Notes under the pieces: model-generated
What the model was told of the DNA's origin: nothing
What the model saw: the letters and a program-made list of their open reading frames with translations, nothing else
Database searches by the model: none
Translations under genes and position numbers: made by a program
Shown here: piece by piece, positions 11,817 through 23,300 of the stretch
Layout: each line of letters starts with the position of its first letter
How positions within the stretch are numbered: position 1 is the first letter of the stretch
DNA from: Tiliqua scincoides
Lineage: Eukaryota; Chordata; Lepidosauria; Squamata; Scincidae
Assembly: GCF_035046505.1 (NCBI RefSeq)
Contig: NC_089824.1
Span: 220,418,596-220,482,595 of the forward strand
Length of the DNA: 64,000 bases
Direction of reading: 5' to 3'

Positions 11817-12060
11817 CAGTGGCATAGCTAAGGGGGTGCAGGGGGTAGCAGTCATACCAGACAACAAGCTTTAGGGGGGCAACAAGCTGAGCTTGACCCT
11901 AGTGGCCAAAACTGTGAAAATCTTGGTATGTATGAATAATACCATCATGTTATATATCATTGGAAAGGTAATTTAATGCAGAGTGCAATGAAACAAACCG
12001 CATTAGGATATCTGTTTTCTGTCAAAAGTTATGGCCAATTAACCAGCAAACGAAAACACA
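11817..12060. mobile_element. hAT-like repeat, family shared with 16403-16660
   Basis: It begins CAGTGGCATAGCTAAGGGGG and holds GAATAATACCATCATGTTAT, the reverse complement of which occurs at about 16595-16615. The right boundary is unclear. No ORF. Confidence 0.45.
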
Positions 12061-13018
12061 ACTGCCTTTGTTAAGGAACAAAAAGTGAACTTTCTTAACT
12101 CAAAACCAACCTATAAGACTGATTGTTCTGAGAACCAATGAGATGTTATCATGATACAGCATGGAACCAATAAGATGTTGAGTCATTTCCATGTACAGCT
12201 ACTCCTGCTAACTTGTAAAGAGGCACTTTCACAAGTGGTGCTCCTCTTATATTTAGCAGGGAGAGAATAACAGTCCCGCTTCATCCCAGCACAGTGTCTC
12301 TAACCAATAAGGGGCAAACATTTTATTTATTTACTTACTTAAATTAAGTAAGGGGGCGGGTGCGTGGGGAACTGGAGCGGGGCTGGGACCCGGCAGTTAT
12401 GCCGGATCCCAACCCCTGTCCCTGGGGTGAGTGGCGCGGCTTAAAGCTGCGCCACTCTCCTTGGACTTGTGCCACCTCCAGAGGTGGCACAGATCCGAGG
12501 AGACCCATAGGTGCGTGCATCCCTTACCCACGGGTAAGGGGAAGAGCTTCCTCTTGCCTGTGGCTGAGCCGCTGCTCGCTGCAATCCCGCATTGGATGCA
12601 GCGCAAGCCTCCTCGCTTGCCTGCTCCAGCGCAGGTTAGGATTGCACCCTAAGACTCTTACACACACATGCACATAATATCATTAAGCTGCAAGCTGTGA
12701 TCCTGGGGCCCTGCAAAAAATGTTTCCAATTGGGTCCCACAGCTCCTAAGGCTGGCTTGACCCTTGCAATTCAGGTGCAGGTTTTCTAACTATAGCGCCT
12801 CACTTCCTTCCACTTGACCCACATTATTCCAGAAGTAGGAACCGTGTTTGTATGGTCAGCTGCTCTGTGCCAAGGGGATCCTGCCTGATACTGCTGCTTG
12901 CATCAGTGCACCTCGTGACACAAGCCCATGGACACAAGATCATGGTCTTGAGGTGCAGCTAGTGGGCAGATGGACACACAGACCACTTGGGGTGACGTTT
13001 GGGAAGACCAAGAGCCAA

Positions 13019-13021
<3 letters not shown>

Positions 13022-13065
<44 letters not shown>

Positions 13066-13066
13066 A
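13022..13066. repeat. (TG)n microsatellite
   Basis: An uninterrupted run of about 21 GT dinucleotides ends in TGCATGCATG. Two copies of a 22-bp unit containing GGGTTGGGCTGTGA follow nearby at about 13158-13196. Confidence 0.95.
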
Positions 13067-14299
13067 TGCATGTTTAAAGAGCAACATTGGCAATATTGCC
13101 CAGGATGCAGTGCACAGTCCAGTGGTGCAGCTGCATCCATAGGTGGAATTGAGTGAGGGTTGGGTTGGGCTGTGAGGGTTGGGTTGGGCTGTGAGGGTCC
13201 CAATCCCTTTTCCCACAGGGCACAATATGTCACCTGCTCTGCCTTCATGTCTAACAGCCTCTCATATTTTCTAGTCAGGCTAATTCTTCTGTAAAAGAAT
13301 TTTATATTCAAAACAGATTTTTTCCCCTCAATGGATTTGGTCTTAATTTTTGCTGGAGAAACCGCCAAGCTTAGAAGTGACATAAAGCTCTAAAATGGCC
13401 CATTCTATTTGCATCAGGGAATTCCTTCAGTTTTTTTTGGTAACCAGCCCTTGATTCCTTCCAGCACCTCTCCAGGCTTTCTCTCTTCAATGCTTTCTTC
13501 CCTCATCCCTTTTGTCATCCCTATCTGATCCTTGCCTCCCCCAGTGTATCACGTATGGCTTGTCTTTCTTTCTCCAACACTGCCTCCATTTCCATCTCCT
13601 CCTTCCTTCCCCAACTGTTTTCCTCCCCATTTTTCAATCTCACCACCAGCTAACCACAGTCTACCTCCTAACAAGGACACCAGCTGGAGTCCTTTACCCT
13701 CAGTGGGTACCATGTTGCTCAGCAATGACATCATTATGATCAGGGGACCAAAGCCATAAGGGAGTCAGCTGGTGAAGTCACCTCCTCTCTCTTTGAGTGG
13801 AGCAGCAGGAACAGATGTGCAAAGGGGGTGGGGTTAACCCAGGGAAAAAAAACACCTGAGCAAGTTCACTGGGGAGGTTAATATCTAACTGGAGGCCAGC
13901 CCAGGAGGAAGGCTCCCCATGTGAAATACTGGTTGGATGGCTATTGGCTCATTTCCTAACTCATGCTGGAGTCCGATCTAAAGGATGAAGAACAAACTGA
14001 ACAATGGACCCAACAAAATGAGGTTCTAAAGGTAAGGGTTTTAAAACTTCTTGCCCTATTGAATCCTATGGGATTCTTAGGTGGGGTGACTTGATCAGAA
14101 GGTCCTCTACTGTGAGTCTGGGAACCTTGACCGGTTCTGGGTCCCTTTAGGGAGAAGGGCGGGATATAAATAAAGTTTATTTATTAATTATTATTATTAT
14201 TATTATTCTGCCTTTATCCCACCAGTCAGTTGAGGGTGTGGTTGCTGGTTGGATGGCTGATGAATCATTTCGTAAATCAAGCTGGAGTTGGAACTAAAA

Positions 14300-14495
14300 A
14301 CCCGGAGTTGAAGCTAAGCAGCAAGGTGGCCATGTTTGTGGCCAAAACTCAACTTTTCTGGGTGGTGAAGTTCAGAAGAGGTTGTGAAGAGCTATGGAAG
14401 GAGCTCTCCAAACTGGGGATTGGGCAGCAAAATTGCAGATGTGCTTCAATTGTCAGTAAGTGTTTAGTGATGCACATTGGGGCAAGAAGTCAATA
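14300..14495 (+). mobile_element. CR1 LINE ORF2 fragment
   Basis: The frame reads SSKVAMFVAKTQLF, then VVKFRRGCEELWKELSKL, then VSKCLVMHIGA. This aligns with the CR1 stretch SSEVAKFTDDTKLF...VSKCKVMHIGA in the copy at 32646-34200. The catalytic DD is replaced (VAKT), so this is a decayed piece. Confidence 0.75.
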
Positions 14496-14968
14496 GTCAA
14501 CGTTGTCCTCTGGAAATGCTGGCTATAAAAAACTGGGTCACAAATCCCTCGCATTCTCCCTTCTTGCATCCTGTCCCCTAGGCTGCTCTTGCAGACCTGC
14601 TAGTTCTGCATCAAACACCCCCCTTCTCCTCTGCTACCCAAGAACTGTTGTGTCAAGCTGGTACCCAGGCCAGGCTTTGGGCCATCCTCTTCTTTGGGCC
14701 CAGCCTTTCTCTCTTCTTCTGCACCCTTCCTTTCATAGTTACCACAAACTGCCACTCGAGTCTGTGCTGAGCTTCCCGTCAAGAAACCTTTCCCAGGACA
14801 GCCAACTTGGTGCCACTGACTTTCTTCCACAGCTTCAGTTTGCCTCCCTGGGTTTGCTGATCAATTCTTCCTCCTCCATTTTGTACCAGGAGGCTGCTGT
14901 GCCTTGGCAGTCTATCCCTCCACCTCATCTTTACAACCATGCACACCTCAGCAGAAATAGAAATAATG

Positions 14969-15074
14969 TATTGGCAACCTTCAGTCTCGAAAGACTATGG
15001 TATCGCGCTCCGAAAGGTGGTTCTGGCACAGCGTCTAGTGTGGCTGAAAAGGCCAATCCGGGAGTGATAATCCC
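14969..15074 (-). mobile_element. 3' end fragment of the TTCG-hairpin LINE
   Basis: It starts TATTGGCAACCTTCAGTCTC and continues through TATCGCGCTCCGAAAGG to GGAGTGATAATCCC. This is the terminal 106 bp of the LINE seen at 17150, 44501 and 63082. It is truncated and adjoins a CR1 tail. Confidence 0.9.
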
Positions 15075-15090
15075 AAGATATAGACAGGTA

Positions 15091-15752
15091 CATAAGAACA
15101 GCCCCACTGGATCAGGCCATAGGCCCATCTAGTCCAGCTTCCTGTATCTCACAGCGGCCCACCAAATGCCCCAGGGAAAACACCAGATAACAAGAGACCT
15201 CATCCTGGTGCCCTCCCTTGCATCTGGCATTCTGACATAGCCCGATTCTAGAATCAGGAGGTTGCACATACACATCATGGCTTGTACCTCATAATGGATT
15301 TTTCCTCCAGAAACTTGTCCAATCCCCTTTTAAAGGCATCCAGGACAGATGCCGTCACCATATCCTGTGGCAAGGAGTTCCACAGACCAACCACATGCTG
15401 TGTAAAGAAATATTTTGTCTGTCCTAACTCTCCCAACACTCAATTTGAGTGGCTGTCCCCTGGTTCTGGTATTATGTGAGAGTGTAAAGAGCATCTCTCT
15501 ATCCACTTTATCCTTCCCCTGCATAATTTTGTATGTCTCAATCATGTCCCCCCTCAGGCGTCTTTTCTAGGCTGAAGAGGCCCAAACGCCGTAGCCTTTC
15601 CTCATAAGGAAGGTGCCCCAGCCCCGTAATCATCTTAGTCGCTCTCTTTTGCACCTTTTCCATTTCCACTATGTCTTTTTTGAGATGTGGCGACCAGAAC
15701 TGGACACAATACTCCGGGTGTGGCCTTACCATAGATTTGTACAACGACATTA
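15091..15752 (-). mobile_element. CR1 LINE 3' fragment
   Basis: This is the antisense CR1 tail (CATAAGAACAGCCCCACTGG on plus), 3' codons and part of ORF2. A minus frame reads SLYKSMVRPHPEYCVQFWSP and then MEKVQKRATKMITGLGHL, a CR1 signature. It is truncated where a short palindrome-rich patch (15752-15812) begins. Confidence 0.9.
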
Positions 15753-16402
15753 TAATACTAACCTTAGTATTAAGGTTAGTATTAACCTTAATTAAGGTAA
15801 CCTTAGTTTTGGTGCCCTGATCACCAGGCCCACCCCCATCTTCGGGGTCTCGCAGGCGGTCAAACTAGCATTGTGTTTAGTGCTTCCAGCCCTTCCTCCT
15901 TTGTGTGATGTGAGTGTTGCATGTTTTGGGGTCTGGGACTCTGTCAATCTTTATCCTTTAAGGAGGAGGCCTAGAGCTTAGCTCCAAGCCTCCAATACAT
16001 GGCTCTCCTTAACCAGTCAAGAACTCCAAACCAAACCAAGGGAGATCCCCGCCTTCTCTTGGGATGTCAGTTAAAAGCAATTAGGCAGTGGGAAAAACAA
16101 AAACAGAGTGAAGGTGTTACAGCTCACACCTTGCCTGCAGTGCTGGAATGCAGACAGAAGCCACAGGCTTGCGCCATGGCTCAGGCCTTCAGTGCTTTCC
16201 TGACTTTTCTCTCTCCATCCACCATTCTTCCACCCTTCTCCTCCACAACCCCTGCTTCTTCACTCCTAGTCCACCTGGGAGATCTCCCTCCTTCCCTCGC
16301 CTTTCCTGCCCCCTTCCTTTTCTGCTATCACATGTCCCCTTCTCCTTGTGAAACTACCTTGAAACTGCTGTCTCTCTGGGTCTAGTTGTGTGTGTATGAA
16401 CA

Positions 16403-16660
16403 AGTGGCGTCACTAGGGTTTGCGTCACCCGGTGCGGGATGCCAGTGCGTCACCCCCCCCATGCAGTAGGTGGAGCAACACCCCAGGTGGTGGGTGTGGT
16501 GATGTACCATCACTCTGCCCCCACTGGTTTTTGGGCTGTACCTTTTGATAGAACAAAGATAGAACACATTTTGCATGAAATTACGCATTGATTGATATAT
16601 AACATGATGGTATTATTCCTCCAACCTGTGATTTTAGTAGTTTTGGTCACTAGTGCTGTC
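16403..16660. mobile_element. hAT-like repeat (CAAGTGGCGTCACTAGGG start)
   Basis: The start GTGGCGTCACTAGGGTTTGC and GTCACCCGGTGCGGGATGCC are of the CAGTGGCGTCACTAGGG type common in vertebrate hAT repeats. The inner part is the reverse complement of sequence at 11817-12060. The right end has decayed. Confidence 0.5.
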
Positions 16661-16705
16661 ACCCCCACCTGCCCAGAGTGTCAACTTACTAGCACCTTAT
16701 TGCAG

Positions 16706-17130
16706 CAGTTCTCAAACTTTTAGCACTGGGACCCACTTTTTAGAATGACAAGCTGTTCAAGACCCACCAGAAATGATGTCCTGGTGGAAGTGACATCAGG
16801 CAAATTAAAATAAATAAGTAAAAAATTAAATTAAAACAAATAATTAAATAAGCAGAAACCAACCCTGTTCCACCAAGTGAATTTTCTCTGTAGCCTGCCT
16901 GCAATACCCCCCCTCCAAAACCAGTAAGGTTTTCAGCCCTACCCAGTGCCCAGTTCAATTTAACAACTCCTGTTCAAACCAGATCACTGTCAGGATCCAC
17001 CTGTGTTATGTGAAAATCCCCTTTTTCCTTTTAGTTGTGATTTTCTCTCTATATCTGGTTATGTTACTATGGACTAAAATATCACGCAGGCCAAACTTCT
17101 CACACAGGTCACATTTCCAAAACTCTGGTC
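16706..17130. mobile_element. hAT-like repeat (CAGTTCTCAAACTTTTAGCA start)
   Basis: The left end reads CAGTTCTCAAACTTTTAGC and then GGACCCACTTTTTAGAATGA. This phrase is shared with the elements at 28469 and 57400. The right end is probably near CCAAAACTCTGG, just before the LINE at 17150. Confidence 0.55.
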
Positions 17131-17149
17131 AAGCCAGAGCCCTGCTTCT

Positions 17150-18321
17150 GGACTGAAGCAGGGCTGTGTTCTTGCACCAACCTTGTTTGGGATTTTCTTC
17201 GCTGTCCTGCTGAAGCAGGCCTTTGGAACTGCAACAGAAGGCATCTATCTCCGGACCAGATCAGACGGAAAGCTCTTCAAGCTCTCCAGACTGAGAGCAA
17301 AATCCAAAGTCCAGCTGAAATGTCTGCGTGACTTCCTCTTTGCCGACGATGCAGCTGTCACTACCCACTCTGCCAAAGATCTCCAGCAGCTCATGGATCG
17401 TTTTAGCAAGGCCTGCCAAGATTTTGGACTGACAATCAGCCTGAAGAAAACACAGGTCATGGTTCAGGATGTGGACTCACCTCCCTGCATTACAATCTCT
17501 GAGCATGAACTGGAGGTTGTCCATGACTTTGTGTACCTTGGCTCAACGATCTCCGACACTCTTTCTCTCGATACCGAGCTAAACAAGCGCATTGGTAAAG
17601 CAGCTACCACGTTTTCCAGACTCACAAAGAGAGTCTGGTCCAACAAGAAGCTGACGGAACATACCAAGATCCAGGTCTACAGAGCTTGCGTCCTGAATAC
17701 ACTTCTGTACTGCAGCGAGTCATGGACTCTTCGCTCACAACAGGAGAGGAAACTGAGCGCTTTCCACATGCGCTGCCTCCGACGCATCCTCGGCATCACC
17801 TGGCAGGACAAAGTTCCAAACAACACAGTCCTGGAACGTGCTGGAATCCCTAGCATGTATTCACTGCTGAAACAGAGACGCCTGCGTTGGCTTGGTCATG
17901 TCGTGAGAATGGATGATGGCCGGATCCCAAAGGATCTCCTCTATGGAGAACTCGTGCAAGGAAAGCGCCCTACAGGTAGACCACAGCTGCGATACAAGGA
18001 CATCTGCAAGAGGGATCTGAAGGCCTTAGCGATGGACCTCAACAAGTGGGAAACCCTGGCCTCTGAGCGGCCCGCTTGGAGGCAGGCTGTGCAGCATGGC
18101 CTTTCCCAGTTTGAAGAGACGCTTTGCCAACAGTCTGAGGCTAAGAGGCAAAGAAGGAAGGCCCATAGCCAGGGAGACAGACCAGGGACAGACTGCACTT
18201 GCTCCCGGTGTGGAAGGGATTGTCACTCCCGGATTGGCCTTTTCAGCCACACTAGACACTGTGCCAGAACCACCTTTCAGAGCGCAATACCATAGTCTTT
18301 CGAGACTGAAGGTTGCCAATA
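17150..18321 (+). mobile_element. 5'-truncated LINE, TTCG-hairpin family
   Basis: A 370-codon frame (17183-18295) starts inside the reverse-transcriptase domain. It holds FADDAAV (catalytic YXDD-type box, about residues 53-59), the thumb region VYLGSTISD, and RWLGHVVRMDDGRIPKDLLY. It ends in a Cys-His motif (CTCSRCGRDCHSRIGLFSHT, then RHC). The 3' UTR is only about 25 nt, contains the hairpin AGTCT-TTCG-AGACT and ends TGAAGGTTGCCAATATG. Near-identical copies lie at 44501 and 63082. I could not settle the clade. It lacks the 5' half, so it cannot be autonomous. Confidence 0.85.
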
Positions 18322-18415
18322 TGTATGTATGGTCAAGTCACAAGCTCATGGTTACACAACCACCACCTCCCTATGGTCACACATTATGGGAGGAAGTTGG
18401 TATCTTAAATCATTG

Positions 18416-19150
18416 TTTAAGTGTCTCCTACATTACTGTATTCATTGTATTGTTTTAACCCAATCACTGTTTAAGAACTGTATGCAAAAGCGTCTCCTAA
18501 TCCAATCACTGTTTAAGTCCTGTATGCAAACTTGAACTGCCTTCTTGGGTTGCTGATTCATTGTATTGTTTAAGTTGCCCCAGCTAGGAAACCAGCCATA
18601 GACTCCATTTGAATTTTGCTGATAAGGGACATCCTGATTCTTTCAATGTTTTACACACTCCAAGCACCCTACTGGGTGATAGTAAAGAAGTTACCATCCA
18701 GCTCAGCACTGTCAGAACCCCTTTTCAGTGAGGGCTTCCTCTCACACGCTCTCTCTTGTAGTATTTACATGCACAGGCACTAAGGTGTCTTAGCATATTT
18801 GGCATCAAGGACAGTCAGGCACGCCTGCGCAGTTGAGCACACTCAACCAACCTTGAAAATATGTTGGGTCATTGAACTCTGTGCCTGTGAGCAGCAGAAA
18901 GTTATAGAAAGAGCTAGCCTTGAAGATGTTGTGAAGAAGTCATATCTAGGAATGTGTTTGTGGTTAAGCTAGAACTAGCTAGTAGGTAGCTAGTATGAAG
19001 CAAGGTAGCATCCTTGTGGAAATTTCCCTACTACGTAACCTTATATCATGTGTTTTGAGACTTAATAAAAAGCTGGGTCAGGAGCTGGGAGACTTCACTT
19101 CTCCCTTGATTTCATTCTTGCTCCTGTTTCCAGCACTTTCAACCTCTCTG
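18416..19150 (+). mobile_element. Possible LTR fossil (retrovirus-like), uncertain
   Basis: This unique stretch has LTR-like layout: two direct repeats of about 36 bp (CAATCACTGTTTAAG, then CTGTATGCAAA) in a U3-like part, an AATAAA signal near 19063, and a pyrimidine-rich U5-like end. No internal genes of a virus are present, so it would be a solo LTR. It looks old and broken. The boundaries and a target duplication were not established. Confidence 0.3.
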
Positions 19151-19964
19151 AAACCTGTCTCTGTTGTCTAATTCTTGCCATGGCTTCTCTGCCACACCAA
19201 GCAGCATCTCAAGCTGCTTCCCAAGTAGCACCAAAATGCTACACTCTCTCTCTCTCCAAGGACCAACACATCTGTGTTGTGTCAGAGGGTCCTCTTCACA
19301 GGACTCTCCCCCACCCCTCCAACTGCTCTACAGGACAGGTAACTATCTTGCACCTGGAACTCTTTCCCTTCTCCCCACCCTTTTCTCCCCTTCTCTCCCC
19401 ATCTTTAGTTAGTAGCTGGGGTTTGGCAGATCAGGGACCCCTAAAATCCTTCCCTACAACCTTTCCTTTTTCTAATTTCCTCGGATGCACCAAATACTTT
19501 TCACACGCAACCACCATGAAAGCTAGGTACACTGGATTCAAGTACTAGGACCAAGAAACATACACTTATCATTTCTCCATGTGCACTATGTTTATCTTTG
19601 TTGACTCAGTAGAAGGTAGCTTTCTATGGACTCGAAAGTAGTGGTGCACATTCCCCCATTTCATAGAAGCCCAGAAAAAAACAGTGTGGGTTAAGTTAGC
19701 ATTTAACTTCCTGAGATGCCCAGCTGTTTGAACAAAAATCAATGAGCTGCTTGCCCTTTATGACTTCAAAGAAAAGCTGTGATGGGGGGGGGGGAGAGGG
19801 ATTTTTTTTTAAGTCTTTGACAGCTCATGATTAGCATAATCAGAATTATGAAAGCAAAAAGTGTACAAATTAAACCAGAGTTATGCCTGACCTCACTGCA
19901 GCACTTTAGAAATGTCGCCTCTTTAAAACAATTTCAGTCTGCTGGTAATTGTACTCAATGTCAT

Positions 19965-19970
19965 TTTATT
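19965..19970 (-). terminator. TNFRSF6B: Polyadenylation signal of TNFRSF6B
   Basis: TTTATT on the plus strand is AATAAA in gene orientation, 113 nt past the stop codon. It is the first such hexamer downstream and would give a short 3' UTR. Confidence 0.6.
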
Positions 19971-20082
19971 GTATAAAAGCTATAAAAATACAGTATTTGC
20001 TCTATGTTGCCGAAGACATTGTATGCAGGAAGGTGGGCTATAAATTAACCATTTGAATAGTTAACAGGCCATCCATTTACTC

Positions 20083-20366
20083 TTATAACCTTGAGAGATG
20101 AAACCGCTTCTGGAATTCATGTAGTACATGTGTGAGCCTCTTGTTCCGGAGCATACTCAAGAGCTTCTGGACCACCTGCTCTGCTCCAAGAGTGTTCTTG
20201 AGCTGGATGAGGTAGGTGTGAAGCTCCACCTGGAGTACTGGTGCACACTTCTTGGGATGCAGGGAGCAATCCATTCCAAAGACCCGCATCATGTGTAACA
20301 GCTTGTTCTGTGACCTGACTTGGTAAGGCACAAAGTCGATCATCGCCTCTTGGCAGTCCCGGTTTC
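20083..20366 (-). CDS. TNFRSF6B: TNFRSF6B terminal coding exon
   Basis: The acceptor is TATTCTCCAG before GAAACC. The exon begins with two bases completing a Gly codon, as does the human VPG/AEECERAVIDF junction. It encodes GNRDCQEAMIDFVPY and a helical, Lys/Arg-rich C-terminus (KKCAPVLQVELHTYLIQL, MLRNKRLTHVLHEFQKRF), then TAA. In human this region is the heparan-sulfate-binding tail. Confidence 0.9.
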
Positions 20367-23300
20367 CTGGAGAATACAGGATAGGAAACAATCAAAACCT
20401 AGTATGCTCAAGATGCACCACGGCTCCTCATGGCTGATGTACAACCTGCCCATTAGCCATACAAATCAGTGATCCTGGAGGAGAGCCTCATCAACCAAGA
20501 ACTAGTTTTAAGCACTGACTCCAGGAACTTCCACTGCCTCCCTGAGCTGCCTTGTACCCCCTTTCCCGCAAAATCTGGCTCAGATACAAGTGGCTGCCCA
20601 TTGGTCCCCAACATACAATAGCATTACAAGAAATGGGGTGCATGCCAAGGGAGAGCTTGGGGAGGCTTGTGCTGCCTCTGGCAACTCTCTGCAGCTCCCC
20701 AGGAAAGCTTTTGCTTGCACCACATTTAAACCAGTTGCAGTTTTGGGTCTAGTTACCACTGAACTGGTAAAACTATACCTGTGTTCTAGCATTGCAAACA
20801 GAGGCTCACATGTTTGCATGCTCCTCCCCAGAGAAAAATTCTCTCCACACAGAAAACCAGCATGTCAGGGAGAGGGCTAAGAGGAACACTTCTCCCAGGA
20901 ATGCTGGATGGAAGTGAGGAGACGAAGATGAGCCAATTGTAGACTAGCAAGAAGGCAACAGTAGTAGCTGAGATAAGCAGGGCATGAACTAGAGAGTTTT
21001 TGTGAAGGGAGTGGAAAGGAGGGGCTGCAACAGGGTCTGGCAACGTATGGGGAATAAAGGAGGGAGACAGAGAGAGAAGAGCCAAACATACAGCTGAGCC
21101 AAACATACAGGCAAAGATGGCAACGTTGTCCATGGATAAGGAGAGAGAGGAGGAACTGGAGGAAAGACAAGCAGTTCAGTTTGGGACATGCTGAACCCAA
21201 GACAGCAACAAAGCCTGCAAGCATGAGTGCCAGGCAGGTAGTTCAAGATGTGGGGTGGAACATGCAGGATGTTTGCGTCCCAGCATGACTGGACGCAGCT
21301 CTGCACCTGCCAGCTCTGCCGTCGTCTCCTCAATGGTGTTGGTCCTGTTGGTGTTGCAAGAAGTGCAGAGGGTGTCATGGTACTGGTTTCCAGGAACGTT
21401 GACCTCTAAGCCTTCCTTAGGACAGTTGCGATGTGGCTGGCATGGATGCGAGCTATTACTGGAGAAGGTCCCTGGAACGCACGGTGCACACTGGGTGTCC
21501 TCATGCAGGTTGCCTGCAAGACACAACCACGGGGAAAGAACATCTGCAAGTGAGTGCTCTCACATCCACTCTGGAGCCATGCAGAGGCTGAGCTCATCAG
21601 TGATGAGCATTGCTTAGCAAGCAGATAATCTCAGCTGTGCAGAAGATGATTCTACCAGAAGCTACTTAGAGGTCACAGTTAGAGGCTGACAAAAGAGGGG
21701 CTATCATGAAGGGGGGGGGAGACTACATTCAGGAAGCAGCTTTCCAACATCATATTCAACAGGTTGCCACCACCGAGGAATACCAGAAGAGACTATCCAA
21801 GATTATTAAGGAATTTGCTACAGAGACACACATTTGAACTGATACACACACGCACCCAAGGCTCATCTCAGGAGCCTCTCTATACCCCAAATTCACAAAC
21901 CAGGAAGCCCAGGACGCCCTGCTATTTTGGACATTGGGGTGAGCGCAATAGGGGTGTCTAGATACATGGATTCAATTGTCAGACCTGATGCCATGAGTAC
22001 ATTCATCTGTTCGCAGGCCTGGACAATACTGGCTTCCTGAGCAAACTGCTGTCCGTTGACAGATAAATTAGAGAATATCAACAATGCTACTGGTAAGTAT
22101 GGATGTCAACAGGCCTGTGGACAGAAGCAATCCAGCTGGCACTGTAAATAAATAGTTCTCTCACCACAAGTAAACTCTTGAGACTGCTCATTTCCAGCAC
22201 TGCTGCCGAGTACAGGTCCTTGATGGAGTGGTGGCTGGTTATAGGAAGCAGAGAATGCGAATAATAGCCCCATAGGAAGTAGGATCTGTCAAGGATCTGC
22301 TATGGGACTGATGCTCTTTAACTTGTTCATAAATGATTTGAGGTTGGGGGTAAACAGCAAGGTGGCCAAGTCTGCAGATAACACCAAACTCTTCAGGTGG
22401 TAAAAACCTGGAATGGATTCAGAGAGCTCCAAAAGGCCTCTCCTAACTGGGCAAATGGGGAGCCAAATGGCAAATGCAGTTCAATGTCAAGTGTAAAGTG
22501 AGGCACCTTGGAGCAAAAATAAAATAAATCCCAACTTCACAAATACTCTGACTCTATCACTGGCAATGCAGATCTTGGGGTCATGGCATATAGTTCAATG
22601 GAAACGTTGATCCAGTGTGTGGCAGCAGTGAAGAAAGTAAATTCCACCCTAGTGATAATTAAGATAATTATAGAAAGGGGCTGAGATTCTGGGTCCAATC
22701 CTATCAGACTTTCCAGAGCTGATGAAGCTGTGCTAAGGGGATGTTTGCCGCAACCTGTGATGGGGGGCAGTCCCTGAGGCCTTCTCAAGGTAAGGCAATG
22801 TTTGTTCCCTTACCTTGGGCTTGCGTTGCTGCTGCATCAGGCCTGGAAAGTTGGTCACCACAGCAAGTGCCTCACGAGCCATTCACTTTACCCCATATCA
22901 CTGATTCATGGAAGATATCTACAAATGGCTACCATGTCCGCCATGATGGCTATGCACTCACTCCAGATTCAGCAGCAATCTACCTCTGAATACCAGCTGC
23001 AGGGAAGCAAAGGCAAGAGAGAAGTCTGCCTTTCTCTTCTGCTTGTGCAACCCCCCCCTCCCCAGGGCCTGGAACTGGAAGGCTTTTCTTATGATGCAGA
23101 GGCTCTGTTGACCTGCTCATCCTCCAACGCGATACATGCTCTCACCTACCAACAGTGTCCTCTTGCTGTCTCCATTGACTAGCAAACAAATCAATCTCAG
23201 CACAGAAGCCTAACTGGACACAAATCTGACACAGAAAATGGATTCAGAAACCAGCAGGATAAGATTTCCACCTGCCAGGACAGGCTGAGGATAGTCAAAT

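Larger units (their letters stand above)
1..19964. other. Intergenic region downstream of TNFRSF6B; no host gene recognised
   Basis: Apart from the repeats listed separately, I see no exon-like coding similarity here. The stretches 239-1564, 3073-3950, 4276-5650, 7263-7981, 8199-9153, 12661-13021, 13067-14300, 15810-16400 and 19150-19960 hold nothing I can name. Open frames in them are short and lack family motifs. ARFRP1 would be expected on the plus strand from human synteny, but no GTPase motif of it was seen. Confidence 0.6.

Noticed and set aside
17183-18295. 370-codon frame as a host gene
   Set aside because: It is the reverse-transcriptase C-terminal half of a LINE with near-identical copies elsewhere in the window.
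19164-19548. Exon starting at a good Kozak ATG (MASLPHQAAS) with a GTAACT donor
   Set aside because: No similarity to a known protein and no partner exon; it lies just after an LTR-like stretch, so chance is likely.
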